Part shown: one piece after another, positions 1 through 6,327 of the stretch
Numbering within the stretch: the first letter of the stretch is position 1
How the letters are laid out: every line of letters starts with the position of its first letter
Assembly (NCBI GenBank): GCA_020859875.1
Contig: JAJBVJ010000024.1
Span: 1-22,844 of the forward strand
Reading direction: 5' to 3'
DNA length: 22,844 nucleotides
Origin: Rikenellaceae bacterium
GTDB taxonomy: Bacteria; Bacteroidota; Bacteroidia; Bacteroidales; Rikenellaceae
Position numbers and translations under genes: made by a program
Notes under the pieces: model-generated
Databases searched by the model: none
What the model was told of the DNA's origin: nothing
Seen by the model: the letters and a program-made list of their open reading frames with translations, nothing else

Positions 1-358
1 GGATTCCGATACTCAGGCGGTTAATTCCAGCCTCTTGCGATCCCGAAAGATATTCGGGGGTTATATCTTCCGGGTTCGCCTCGAGCGTAATTTCGGTAAT
101 TCCCTCCGTACCATAAATATTTTTTACTGCTTCGATCATTTTTCCGATCCCGGCCGGAGAATAGAGAGAAGGGGTGCCGCCCCCGAAATAGAGGGTATTC
201 ACGGGATCGGCACCGAGATAGTCTTTTGTAAAATGGAGCTCCCGGATCACGGCATCGAGATAGGAGGCCGAATACTTTTCGAACTGCGCCGTACTGTAAA
301 AGTCGCAGTAGATGCATTTGCGTTTGCAGAATGGAATATGTATATAAATACCCGCCAT
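1..358 (-). CDS. hemW: HemW-like radical SAM protein, N-terminal part (truncated by window edge)
   Basis: Only the first 119 codons are in the window; the gene continues beyond base 1. The start is ATG at 358-356, giving MAGIYIHIPF. This is followed directly by the radical-SAM cluster motif C-x3-C-x2-C at residues 11, 15 and 18 (CKRKCIYCDF), with the Tyr before the third Cys typical of the HemN/HemW group. GGGTPS, the glycine-rich SAM-binding motif, is at residues 59-64, and a TLEANPED stretch follows near residue 91. The short N-terminus with no long extension before the Cys motif fits HemW (a heme chaperone often annotated as oxygen-independent coproporphyrinogen III oxidase) rather than true HemN. 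A TACCTTGC sequence at 377-370 resembles a -7 box with mismatches, so its promoter is uncertain. The C-terminal HemW domain cannot be checked here. Confidence 0.9.
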   Translation of the reverse strand, partial: MAGIYIHIPFCKRKCIYCDFYSTAQFEKYSASYLDAVIRELHFTKDYLGADPVNTLYFGGGTPSLYSPAGIGKMIEAVKNIYGTEGITEITLEANPEDITPEYLSGSQEAGINRLSIGI

Positions 359-496
359 GATTTGAGGATGCAAGGTAACAATTCCTCGAATAGATCACCC
401 CGGCAATGTTTAAGTTAAATTAAGATTAAGTAATTACGGAATAGGTAAAATTTATTAAAAAATTTGAATAATTTACCACTTTCAGTTTCTGTTATT

Positions 497-527
497 TTTG
501 TAACAATAAATATTATTCGTAACTTTG
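497..527 (+). promoter_or_regulatory. Bacteroidetes-type promoter of pckA
   Basis: TTTG at 497-500 and TAACTTTG at 520-527 are separated by 19 bases. This matches the Bacteroidetes primary sigma consensus TTTG / TAnnTTTG exactly, in an AT-rich stretch. Transcription would start near 532-534, leaving a leader of about 155 nt before pckA. It is the best promoter match in the window. Confidence 0.75.
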
Positions 528-550
528 TGCTGTTTTGCGCCTCGGCGATC

Positions 551-652
551 CCGGTTCCTCCCCTGGGAGATAACATTCACAACGGCAGGGGTTTTGCTAT
601 TGAAACCGGATCGACGGGCCGGGTGCGGAACAAGCGGGTGTGAAAGCCCGTC
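551..652 (+). promoter_or_regulatory. Folded leader of pckA, candidate cis-regulatory RNA
   Basis: The predicted pckA leader is GC-rich compared with its flanks and contains nested perfect pairings. CCGGTT (551-556) pairs with AACCGG (604-609). It encloses CCCCTG (560-565) paired with CAGGGG (586-591). GACGGGC (613-619) pairs with GCCCGTC (646-652). An AT-rich unstructured stretch then leads to the start codon. A two-codon ATG-TAT-TAA frame lies at about 665-673. I could not match the fold to a known riboswitch class: no cobalamin, TPP, FMN or SAM core was seen. The 359-496 part of this gap is AT-rich with no other feature that I can support. Confidence 0.4.
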
Positions 653-689
653 CGGATGCGGGATGTATTAACTAATAAAGAATAAATTT

Positions 690-2300
690 ATGTCTAAAAT
701 CGATTTGAGCAAGTACGGCATCTCGGGTGTTACCCAGATCGTACACAATCCTTCTTACGATGAGCTTTTCGACGAAGAGACCAAACCGGGTCTCGAGGGT
801 TTCGAAAAGGGTCAGGTGACCGAAATGGGCGCAGTGAACGTTATGACCGGCGAATATACCGGCCGTTCCCCCAAAGATAAATTCTTCGTAATGGACGACA
901 CCACCCGCGATACCGTATGGTGGACTTCGCAGGAGTATAAGAACGACAACAAACCCCTTTCGCAGGAGACCTGGAAAATCCTCAAGGATATAGCTACCGA
1001 AGAACTCTCCGGTAAAAAGCTGTATGTGGTCGACGCTTTCTGCGGTGCGAACGAAAACACCCGCCTCAAACTGCGCTTTATAATGGAGGTTGCATGGCAG
1101 GCGCACTTCGTCAAAAACATGTTCATCCGCCCCACCGAGGAGGAACTGGCCAATTTCGGCGAGCCGGATTTCGTGATTATGAACGCTTCGAAAGCCAAAG
1201 CTCCGGCGAACTACAAGGAGCTGGGCCTCAACAGTGAAACGGCGGTCGTATTCAACCTCACCGAAAAGATACAGATCATCCTCAATACATGGTACGGCGG
1301 CGAAATGAAAAAAGGTATGTTCTCCTACATGAACTACCTGCTTCCGCTCCAGGGTATCGCTTCGATGCACTGCTCGGCCAACACCAACATGGACGAAACG
1401 AGCACGGCTATCTTCTTCGGACTCTCCGGTACCGGTAAGACCACCCTTTCCACCGACCCGAAACGCAAACTCATCGGCGACGACGAGCACGGCTGGGACG
1501 ATGACGGGGTATTCAACTTCGAGGGCGGCTGCTACGCAAAGGTTATAAACCTCGATAAGGACAGCGAGCCGGACATCTGGAATGCTATCCGCCGCGACGC
1601 ACTCCTGGAAAATGTGACAGTGGACGCCAACGGCAAGATCGACTTCAGCGATAAGAGCGTTACGGAAAATACCCGCGTATCTTATCCGATCGACCATATA
1701 GAAAATATCGTTAAGCCGGTTTCCAAAGGCCCGGCCGCACAGCAGGTGATATTCCTCTCTGCCGATGCTTTCGGTGTGCTGCCTCCGGTTTCGATACTGA
1801 CCCCCGAGCAGACTCAGTACTATTTCCTCTCCGGATTTACCGCCAAACTGGCCGGTACCGAGCGCGGAATCACTGAACCGACTCCGACCTTCTCGGCATG
1901 TTTCGGTGCGGCATTCCTTTCGCTCCACCCGACAAAATACGGTGAAGAACTGGTGAAGAGGATGCAGAAATCGGGTGCCAAGGCATACCTGGTGAATACC
2001 GGATGGAACGGCACGGGCAAACGTATCTCCATTAAGGATACCCGCGGTATTATCGACGCTATCCTCGACGGTTCGATCGACAAGGCGCAGACCAAGAAGA
2101 TTCCCTATTTCGATTTCGAGGTTCCGACAGCGCTTCCGGGCGTGGACCCCGCCATCCTCGATCCGCGCGATACATACGCGGATGCAGCCCAGTGGGATGC
2201 CAAAGCCAAAGACCTTGCACAGAGGTTCACCAAAAACTTCGAAAAGTTCTGCGGCAACGAAGTCGGCAGGAAACTCGTCGAAGCCGGCCCCAAACTGTAA
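690..2300 (+). CDS. pckA: Phosphoenolpyruvate carboxykinase (ATP-dependent)
   Basis: This cytoplasmic enzyme interconverts oxaloacetate + ATP and PEP + CO2 + ADP. In Bacteroidales fermenters it often runs in the carboxylating direction to feed the succinate branch. The 536-residue length fits the ATP-type family (about 530-540). Key motifs are the phosphate-binding loop GLSGTGKT at residues 244-251, GDDEHGW at 263-269 (metal- and nucleotide-binding region), and FEGGCYAK shortly after, followed by a TRVSYPIDHI segment with its substrate-site Arg. The GTP-type cysteine loop is absent. The start at 690 follows an A-rich stretch without a Shine-Dalgarno, usual in this phylum. It appears monocistronic, with its own promoter and structured leader upstream and a strong terminator downstream. 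It shares the oxaloacetate node with the oad operon 9 kb away. Confidence 0.98.
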   Translation: MSKIDLSKYGISGVTQIVHNPSYDELFDEETKPGLEGFEKGQVTEMGAVNVMTGEYTGRSPKDKFFVMDDTTRDTVWWTSQEYKNDNKPLSQETWKILKDIATEELSGKKLYVVDAFCGANENTRLKLRFIMEVAWQAHFVKNMFIRPTEEELANFGEPDFVIMNASKAKAPANYKELGLNSETAVVFNLTEKIQIILNTWYGGEMKKGMFSYMNYLLPLQGIASMHCSANTNMDETSTAIFFGLSGTGKTTLSTDPKRKLIGDDEHGWDDDGVFNFEGGCYAKVINLDKDSEPDIWNAIRRDALLENVTVDANGKIDFSDKSVTENTRVSYPIDHIENIVKPVSKGPAAQQVIFLSADAFGVLPPVSILTPEQTQYYFLSGFTAKLAGTERGITEPTPTFSACFGAAFLSLHPTKYGEELVKRMQKSGAKAYLVNTGWNGTGKRISIKDTRGIIDAILDGSIDKAQTKKIPYFDFEVPTALPGVDPAILDPRDTYADAAQWDAKAKDLAQRFTKNFEKFCGNEVGRKLVEAGPKL

Positions 2301-2321
2301 TTACCTCTACTCTATATTTCA

Positions 2322-2348
2322 GAAGGCCCCCGAATTTCGGGGGCCTTC
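2322..2348 (+). terminator. Intrinsic terminator after pckA
   Basis: An 11-bp perfect stem, GAAGGCCCCCG (2322-2332) and CGGGGGCCTTC (2338-2348), has a 5-base loop and begins 21 bases after the pckA stop. The T-run after it is poor (GTATTATT), so it may also work as a 3'-end stabilising hairpin. Confidence 0.75.
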
Positions 2349-2407
2349 GTATTATTGGGCTGCGGGGAACTTCAAAAAGCCGCAGCCGTAGTTTGCGATG
2401 ATTTGCG

Positions 2408-2415
2408 TATCTTTA
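2408..2415 (+). promoter_or_regulatory. Possible -7 box of kdsA
   Basis: TATCTTTA differs from TAnnTTTG at the last base only and lies 19 bases before the kdsA start, giving a very short leader. No convincing TTTG is found at the right distance upstream (the nearest, 2392-2395, is too close), so this is weak. Confidence 0.3.
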
Positions 2416-2434
2416 TCATAAATTTCGACCGCCG

Positions 2435-3202
2435 ATGAAAAACAATACAGAACCGGTATTCATAGCCGGCCCGTGTGTGATAGAGTCCCGGGAACTGCTC
2501 GACGAGGTAGCATCGGAGCTTGTGGCAATCAGGGAAAAGATGGGGATCGAAGTAATCTTCAAAGCTTCCTTCGATAAAGCGAACCGCACGTCGCTATCCT
2601 CGTTCAGAGGCCCCGGAATGGATAAGGGATTGGAGATGCTCTCAGATATAAAATCCCGTTACGGATTACGGATCACCACCGACATACATGAGTCGGTGCA
2701 GGCCGCACCGGTAGGGCAGGTTGTCGATATAATCCAGATCCCGGCCTTCCTGTGCCGCCAGACAGACCTTCTGACCGCCGCCGCCCGCACGGGAAAGATC
2801 GTCAATATAAAGAAAGCACAGTTTCTCTCGGCAGCCGATATGCGCTATCCGGCAGCCAAAGTCCTCGACTCGGGAGGAAGCCAGGTTTGGCTTACCGAAC
2901 GGGGCAATAGCTTCGGGTATAACAACCTGGTAGTGGATTTTAGAAACATTCCGGATATGGCTCCTTTCGCTTCGAAGGTGGTAATGGACTGCACCCACTC
3001 CGTACAGCGCCCCGGTGCCGGCGGAGGTAAGACCGCAGGCGACCGGAAATTCGTCCCGGCGATGGCTATGGCCGCCCGGGCCTTCGGTGCGGACGGCTGG
3101 TTCTTCGAGGTACATCCCGATCCGGACCGTGCCCTTAGCGACGGGCCCAATATGCTTCCGCTCGGAGAGTTGGCCGGGGTGCTCGGTTCGCTCGCCGGTT
3201 AA
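2435..3202 (+). CDS. kdsA: 3-deoxy-8-phosphooctulonate (Kdo-8-P) synthase
   Basis: It condenses PEP with arabinose-5-phosphate to Kdo-8-phosphate, the first committed step of the Kdo used in lipopolysaccharide inner core. The 255-residue protein shows FIAGPCVIES at residues 9-18, FKASFDKANRTS, the TTDIHE and IQIPAFLCRQTDLL segments, and a C-terminal DCTHSVQ / FEVHPDP / ALSDG series. Cys14 in AGPC, the His of THSVQ, the Glu of FEVHP and the Asp of ALSD match the four metal ligands of class II (metal-dependent) Kdo8P synthases such as the Aquifex enzyme. Class I enzymes such as that of E. coli have Asn instead of the Cys. I therefore call it metal-dependent. It is not in an LPS cluster here. 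Its TAA overlaps the stop codon of the convergent gtrA-family gene. Confidence 0.96.
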   Translation: MKNNTEPVFIAGPCVIESRELLDEVASELVAIREKMGIEVIFKASFDKANRTSLSSFRGPGMDKGLEMLSDIKSRYGLRITTDIHESVQAAPVGQVVDIIQIPAFLCRQTDLLTAAARTGKIVNIKKAQFLSAADMRYPAAKVLDSGGSQVWLTERGNSFGYNNLVVDFRNIPDMAPFASKVVMDCTHSVQRPGAGGGKTAGDRKFVPAMAMAARAFGADGWFFEVHPDPDRALSDGPNMLPLGELAGVLGSLAG

Positions 3203-3687
3203 TCGGTACAGCCGCGGAAAGAAAAATATTTCTGCATCAGGTAGCTGTATATTGCCACGAGGATATTCGTAATAAATTTCGAGGGGGTTGGAAAGATGTG
3301 GAACGCCTCGACAAACAGTTTCATCAGGGCATAGTTTATCAGCAGTGATCCGGCGACCGAGAGGGCATAACGGCCCAGTTGGATACGGCCTCTCAGTGGC
3401 GACATTTGGAATGCTACATAGCGGTTGAGCAGGAATCCGTTGAAAAAGGTGATCGGGAAGACAATGCAGAGAGCGGCTATATAAGGCGATACTACAACGA
3501 TACCCAGATCGATAAAACGCTCGCACAGTATGTAATGGAATATAAGGTAATACAGGAGGGTGTCCAGGATCATGTTGATCCCCCCGGATGCCGCATAACG
3601 GAAAGTCTGCCGGGGCAGCAGCCTTTTCACGGGGCCGGCGTAAAAAAAATCGATGCAGGCCGTTATATTCCGGAAGAATTTTCTCAT
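3199..3687 (-). CDS. GtrA-family four-helix membrane protein
   Basis: A 162-residue hydrophobic protein with four predicted membrane helices (roughly residues 34-52, 65-85, 105-122 and 132-150) separated by short basic loops. These include FNGFLLNRYVAF between helices 2 and 3 and QKYFSFRG at the C-terminus, which are typical of the GtrA/DPMS-type family. Members are thought to move or help move polyprenyl-linked sugars across the inner membrane for cell-envelope glycosylation; the substrate cannot be read from sequence. Its ATG overlaps the TGA of uvrB by 4 bases (ATGA), so it is probably translated by coupling to uvrB. Its stop lies in the same TTAA as the kdsA stop on the other strand. No terminator is visible between the two convergent genes. 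Confidence 0.85.
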   Translation of the reverse strand: MRKFFRNITACIDFFYAGPVKRLLPRQTFRYAASGGINMILDTLLYYLIFHYILCERFIDLGIVVVSPYIAALCIVFPITFFNGFLLNRYVAFQMSPLRGRIQLGRYALSVAGSLLINYALMKLFVEAFHIFPTPSKFITNILVAIYSYLMQKYFSFRGCTD

Positions 3688-5696
3688 CCCTTTCTGACCT
3701 CTTCCAGCCTCTCCTGTAATGCGTACATCATATCGCGGTGTTTGGCCGCTTCCATAAAGTCGAGGTTCCGTGCGGCATCCTCCATCAGCTGCTTGGATTG
3801 CAGAATACCCGCTTCGATAGATTCCCGACTGTTATAGACCGCCTGCAGATCGGCCGCAAGCGTGGAGGACGATCCGGTGGAATAGGGAGCCGCCAAGGAG
3901 CGGGCATCCCCGAGCAGGGAGCGGTTGCTTTTATGGGCGGCCCGCGGAATCAGATGGTGCTTCATGTTGTAGCTTATCTGCTTTTCCCGACGGCGGTTGC
4001 TCTCCATGATTGCCATCCCCATAGAATCGGTGCGTTTTTCGGCATACATGATAACATTGCCGTTGGCATGGCGTGCGGCGCGACCCGCCGTCTGGGTAAG
4101 GGAGCGCTCACTGCGCAGGAAACCCTCCTTGTCGGCATCCATGATGGCCACGAGCGATACTTCCGGAAGGTCGAGCCCTTCACGGAGCAGATTAACCCCG
4201 ATCAACACGTCGAACAAGCCGGAGCGCAGATCGTCGAGAATTTGCACCCGTTCGAGAGTGTCGATATCGGAGTGAATATAACGGTTGCGGATCCCTATAC
4301 GGTCGAAATACTTTGAAAGTTCTTCGGCCATCCTTTTGGTCAGAGTGGTGACCAGTACTTTCTCCTCGATCCTCGAGCGCTTCTCTATCTCTTCGATCAG
4401 GTCGTCTATCTGGTTGTCGGTGATCCTGACCTGAAGCGGGGGATCGACCAGCCCCGTGGGCCGTATAAGCTGTTCCACGACCGCACCCTCGGAACGGATC
4501 AGTTCGTAGTCGGCGGGAGTGGCGCTGACATATATGGTGTCCCCCATGAGCGCTTCGAACTCCTCGAATTTCAAAGGCCGGTTATCCACGGCGGCCGGGA
4601 GCCGGAAGCCGTATTCCACCAGGTTCTCTTTTCGGGAGCGGTCGCCCCCGTACATGGCGCGTATCTGTGGGATGGTCACATGGCTCTCGTCGATGACCAT
4701 CAGGTAATCCTCCGGGAAGTAGTCGAGCAGGCAGAAGGGGCGGCTTCCGGGCGGACGGCCGTCGAAATAGCGCGAATAGTTTTCGATACCGGAACAGTAG
4801 CCCAGCTCCTTTATCATCTCCAGGTCGAACTCCACCCGCTGCTTAATGCGCTGGGCCTCTTCCATGCGTCCCGCCTTTTCGAAGAACGCTATCTGCTTTC
4901 CGAGGTCTGTCTGTATCTGAGCTATGGCGGTATTTATACGCTCTTTGGTGGTCACGAACATATTTGCCGGATAGATAATAGCCTTGTCCACTACCTCGAG
5001 CCGTTGTCCGGTAGCCGGATCGATAGTGGCTATCATTTCGATCTCGTCGTCGTAGAACATGACCCGGTAGCACATATCCCCGTAGGCCAGCCTTATATCG
5101 AGTGTCTCCCCGTTCAGACGGAACGTACCGCGGGTGAGCTCGCTCTCTGTTCGGGTATAAAGGGCTTCCACAAGTCGGTATAGAACTTTTTTGCGGCTGA
5201 TTATATCGTTGCTTCTCAGTTCGATCGAGGTCGAATGGAAATCCTCAGGGTTGCCGATTCCGTATAAACACGAGACACTCGATACCACTATGATGTCACG
5301 TCTTCCCGAGAGCAGCGACGAAGTTGTTTTGAGCCTCATCTGCTCTATCTCGTCGTTGATGGAGAGGTCTTTCTCGATGTAGGTATTACTGGCAGGAAGG
5401 AAGGCTTCGGGCTGGTAATAATCGTAATAGGAGACGAAATATTCGACGGCGTTCTCAGGGAAAAAACCTTTGAACTCGCCGTAAAGCTGCGCGGCGAGGG
5501 TTTTATTATGGCTCAGGACGAGGGTGGGCCGCTGCAGCTGTTCGATTACATTGGCGACCGTGAACGTTTTGCCGGAACCGGTTACTCCCAATAGGGTATT
5601 ATGGCCGCTATGGCCTTTTATCGAGGATACGAGTTCCTCGATGGCTTCGGGCTGATCTCCCGTAGGACTGTAATCCGATACCAGCTTAAACTTCAT
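3684..5696 (-). CDS. uvrB: UvrABC excinuclease subunit B
   Basis: The damage-verification helicase-like subunit of nucleotide excision repair; it is loaded by UvrA and then recruits UvrC. The 670 residues are the usual length. Visible are the Walker A GVTGSGKT at 38-45, the beta-hairpin that clamps DNA (YYDYYQPEAF onward, 90-110), DESH (Walker B) at 336-339, helicase motifs V and VI in the second half (LLREGLDLPE, TQTAGRAARH), and a C-terminal UVR motif (about 625-660) that binds UvrC. The start gives MKFKLVSDYSPTGDQPEAI, aligning with known N-termini, so no other start is needed. A GtrA-family gene overlaps its end by 4 bases. Confidence 0.98.
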   Translation of the reverse strand: MKFKLVSDYSPTGDQPEAIEELVSSIKGHSGHNTLLGVTGSGKTFTVANVIEQLQRPTLVLSHNKTLAAQLYGEFKGFFPENAVEYFVSYYDYYQPEAFLPASNTYIEKDLSINDEIEQMRLKTTSSLLSGRRDIIVVSSVSCLYGIGNPEDFHSTSIELRSNDIISRKKVLYRLVEALYTRTESELTRGTFRLNGETLDIRLAYGDMCYRVMFYDDEIEMIATIDPATGQRLEVVDKAIIYPANMFVTTKERINTAIAQIQTDLGKQIAFFEKAGRMEEAQRIKQRVEFDLEMIKELGYCSGIENYSRYFDGRPPGSRPFCLLDYFPEDYLMVIDESHVTIPQIRAMYGGDRSRKENLVEYGFRLPAAVDNRPLKFEEFEALMGDTIYVSATPADYELIRSEGAVVEQLIRPTGLVDPPLQVRITDNQIDDLIEEIEKRSRIEEKVLVTTLTKRMAEELSKYFDRIGIRNRYIHSDIDTLERVQILDDLRSGLFDVLIGVNLLREGLDLPEVSLVAIMDADKEGFLRSERSLTQTAGRAARHANGNVIMYAEKRTDSMGMAIMESNRRREKQISYNMKHHLIPRAAHKSNRSLLGDARSLAAPYSTGSSSTLAADLQAVYNSRESIEAGILQSKQLMEDAARNLDFMEAAKHRDMMYALQERLEEVRKG

Positions 5697-5700
5697 TCTG

Positions 5701-5708
5701 CAAAGTTA
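5701..5708 (-). promoter_or_regulatory. -7 box directly in front of uvrB
   Basis: Read on the minus strand, TAACTTTG (5708-5701) matches TAnnTTTG exactly, and only four bases (CAGA) separate it from the uvrB ATG. If used, the transcript would be leaderless or nearly so. No clear TTTG lies about 19 bases upstream, so the promoter call is moderate. Confidence 0.45.
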
Positions 5709-5782
5709 CGAATTGGTTGCGGGAAATACACGGAATATATAATCCGATATAGGGTGCCGCAAATACCGCTCCCGTTAACTTT

Positions 5783-5817
5783 ATCGTAGATAATTTACTA
5801 CGGTTTTTTTATTTTTT
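5783..5817 (+). terminator. Terminator-like hairpin in the uvrB-dnaG gap
   Basis: CGTAG (5785-5789) and CTACG (5798-5802), extended by one G-T and one A-T pair, close an 8-base loop. They are followed on the plus strand by seven T, one A and six T (5804-5817). The stem is short. There is no plus-strand gene upstream for it to serve, so it may be incidental, or the T-tracts may act as an A-tract upstream of uvrB on the other strand. Confidence 0.3.
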
Positions 5818-5834
5818 GCCCCTCGGGAACGGTA

Positions 5835-5888
5835 ATCAAAAATTGTACTGACCACCGTCGGATACCGACCACGCTTACAATTTTTGAT
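5835..5888. repeat. Perfect 13-bp inverted repeat with inner hairpin
   Basis: ATCAAAAATTGTA (5835-5847) and TACAATTTTTGAT (5876-5888) are exact reverse complements. The 28-base centre contains a further perfect GTCGG (5857-5861) / CCGAC (5865-5869) hairpin with a 3-base loop. The AT-rich outer arms and GC-rich core could be a bidirectional terminator, a protein-binding site in the divergent promoter region, or part of a small RNA. Its right arm abuts TATATTTG (5888-5895), an exact plus-strand -7 consensus. Confidence 0.6.
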
Positions 5889-5974
5889 ATATTTGCCCAG
5901 CACCGGTGGGTCGGCCGTTGATACGGAAACCGGCTCGATCAAGGGGAAAATTAGCTATATCGATTTTTTTGTTG

Positions 5975-5982
5975 TACTTTTG
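5975..5982 (+). promoter_or_regulatory. -7 box of the predicted small RNA
   Basis: TACTTTTG fits TAnnTTTG exactly. It ends five bases before the first paired base of the hairpin RNA at 5988. The -33 position has TTAG (5951-5954, spacing 20), a partial match to TTTG. Confidence 0.5.
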
Positions 5983-5987
5983 CTTAA

Positions 5988-6080
5988 GCGAAAAGTCCCT
6001 ATAAATCGACACCGTTTCGGAGGATAGAAATACCTCCGGTATAGCTGGTTGCGGTGTCGAGGACTTTTCGCGATTTTCTT
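5988..6080 (+). ncRNA. Predicted structured small RNA between uvrB and dnaG
   Basis: Two long perfect stems are stacked. GCGAAAAGTCC (5988-5998) pairs with GGACTTTTCGC (6061-6071), 11 bp. TCGACACCG (6006-6014) pairs with CGGTGTCGA (6052-6060), 9 bp. Inside is CGGAGG (6018-6023) / CCTCCG (6033-6038), topped by a GAAA loop. A 7-base bulge (5999-6005) holds CTATA, complementary to TATAG (6040-6044) in the 13-base internal loop, so a pseudoknot is possible. A -7 box lies just upstream and TTTTCTT follows the outer stem, which together set the plus strand and a length of about 90 nt. There is no plausible coding frame. It does not show the SRP RNA tip or other class signatures I know, so the family is unassigned. 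Confidence 0.6.
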
Positions 6081-6300
6081 GCACCACTCCATGCTATCAC
6101 CGGAGGTTTTTAGGAGGCCCCACCGGATTCTATCGGATAGTAAAATTATACACTCGAACCATAAAAACACCCATCTTTTTTATTTTTCGATCTTTTCACG
6201 CCGCAAGTAAGTAAAATTATTGAATTTTACGGGCCTTTGCAAAAAGTATATGGGAACAACATAAAGGGAATATATTACCTCTCATACGCAACTTTCTTCA
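6081..6300. other. Non-coding stretch upstream of dnaG with minor repeats
   Basis: I see no gene here. It contains an 8-bp inverted repeat, GTAAAATT (6211-6218) / AATTTTAC (6223-6230). A direct copy of AGTAAAATTAT occurs at 6139-6149 and 6210-6220. A GGAGG-rich segment (6100-6118) resembles the arm of the preceding RNA, but no tRNA-like or other fold could be assembled from it. Confidence 0.35.
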
Positions 6301-6308
6301 TATCTTTA
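6301..6308 (+). promoter_or_regulatory. Possible -7 box of dnaG
   Basis: TATCTTTA differs from TAnnTTTG at one base and sits 19 bases before the dnaG start, the same arrangement as in front of kdsA. No good -33 element was found. Confidence 0.35.
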
Positions 6309-6327
6309 CATTCCCGATCCCGATACT

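Noticed and set aside
528..689. Known riboswitch in front of pckA
   Set aside because: Cores of the cobalamin, TPP, FMN and SAM classes were looked for and not found; it is kept only as an unclassified structured leader.
672..1928. 418-codon open frame on the minus strand opposite pckA
   Set aside because: It mirrors the codon pattern of pckA, has no recognisable domain, and pckA on the plus strand has full family motifs.
5988..6080. Assignment of the hairpin RNA as 4.5S (SRP) RNA or 6S RNA
   Set aside because: The SRP tip (GGAAGG...AGCAG) is absent, and the length is about half of 6S RNA without its open central bubble.
6085..6140. Possible tRNA or second RNA arm in the GGAGG-rich segment
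   Set aside because: No acceptor stem, anticodon arm or T-arm consensus could be assembled on either strand.
5875..6170. Two short minus-strand frames (about 70 codons) in the uvrB-dnaG gap
   Set aside because: They overlap each other and the RNA hairpins, have no ribosome binding site or family resemblance, and their lengths are expected by chance.
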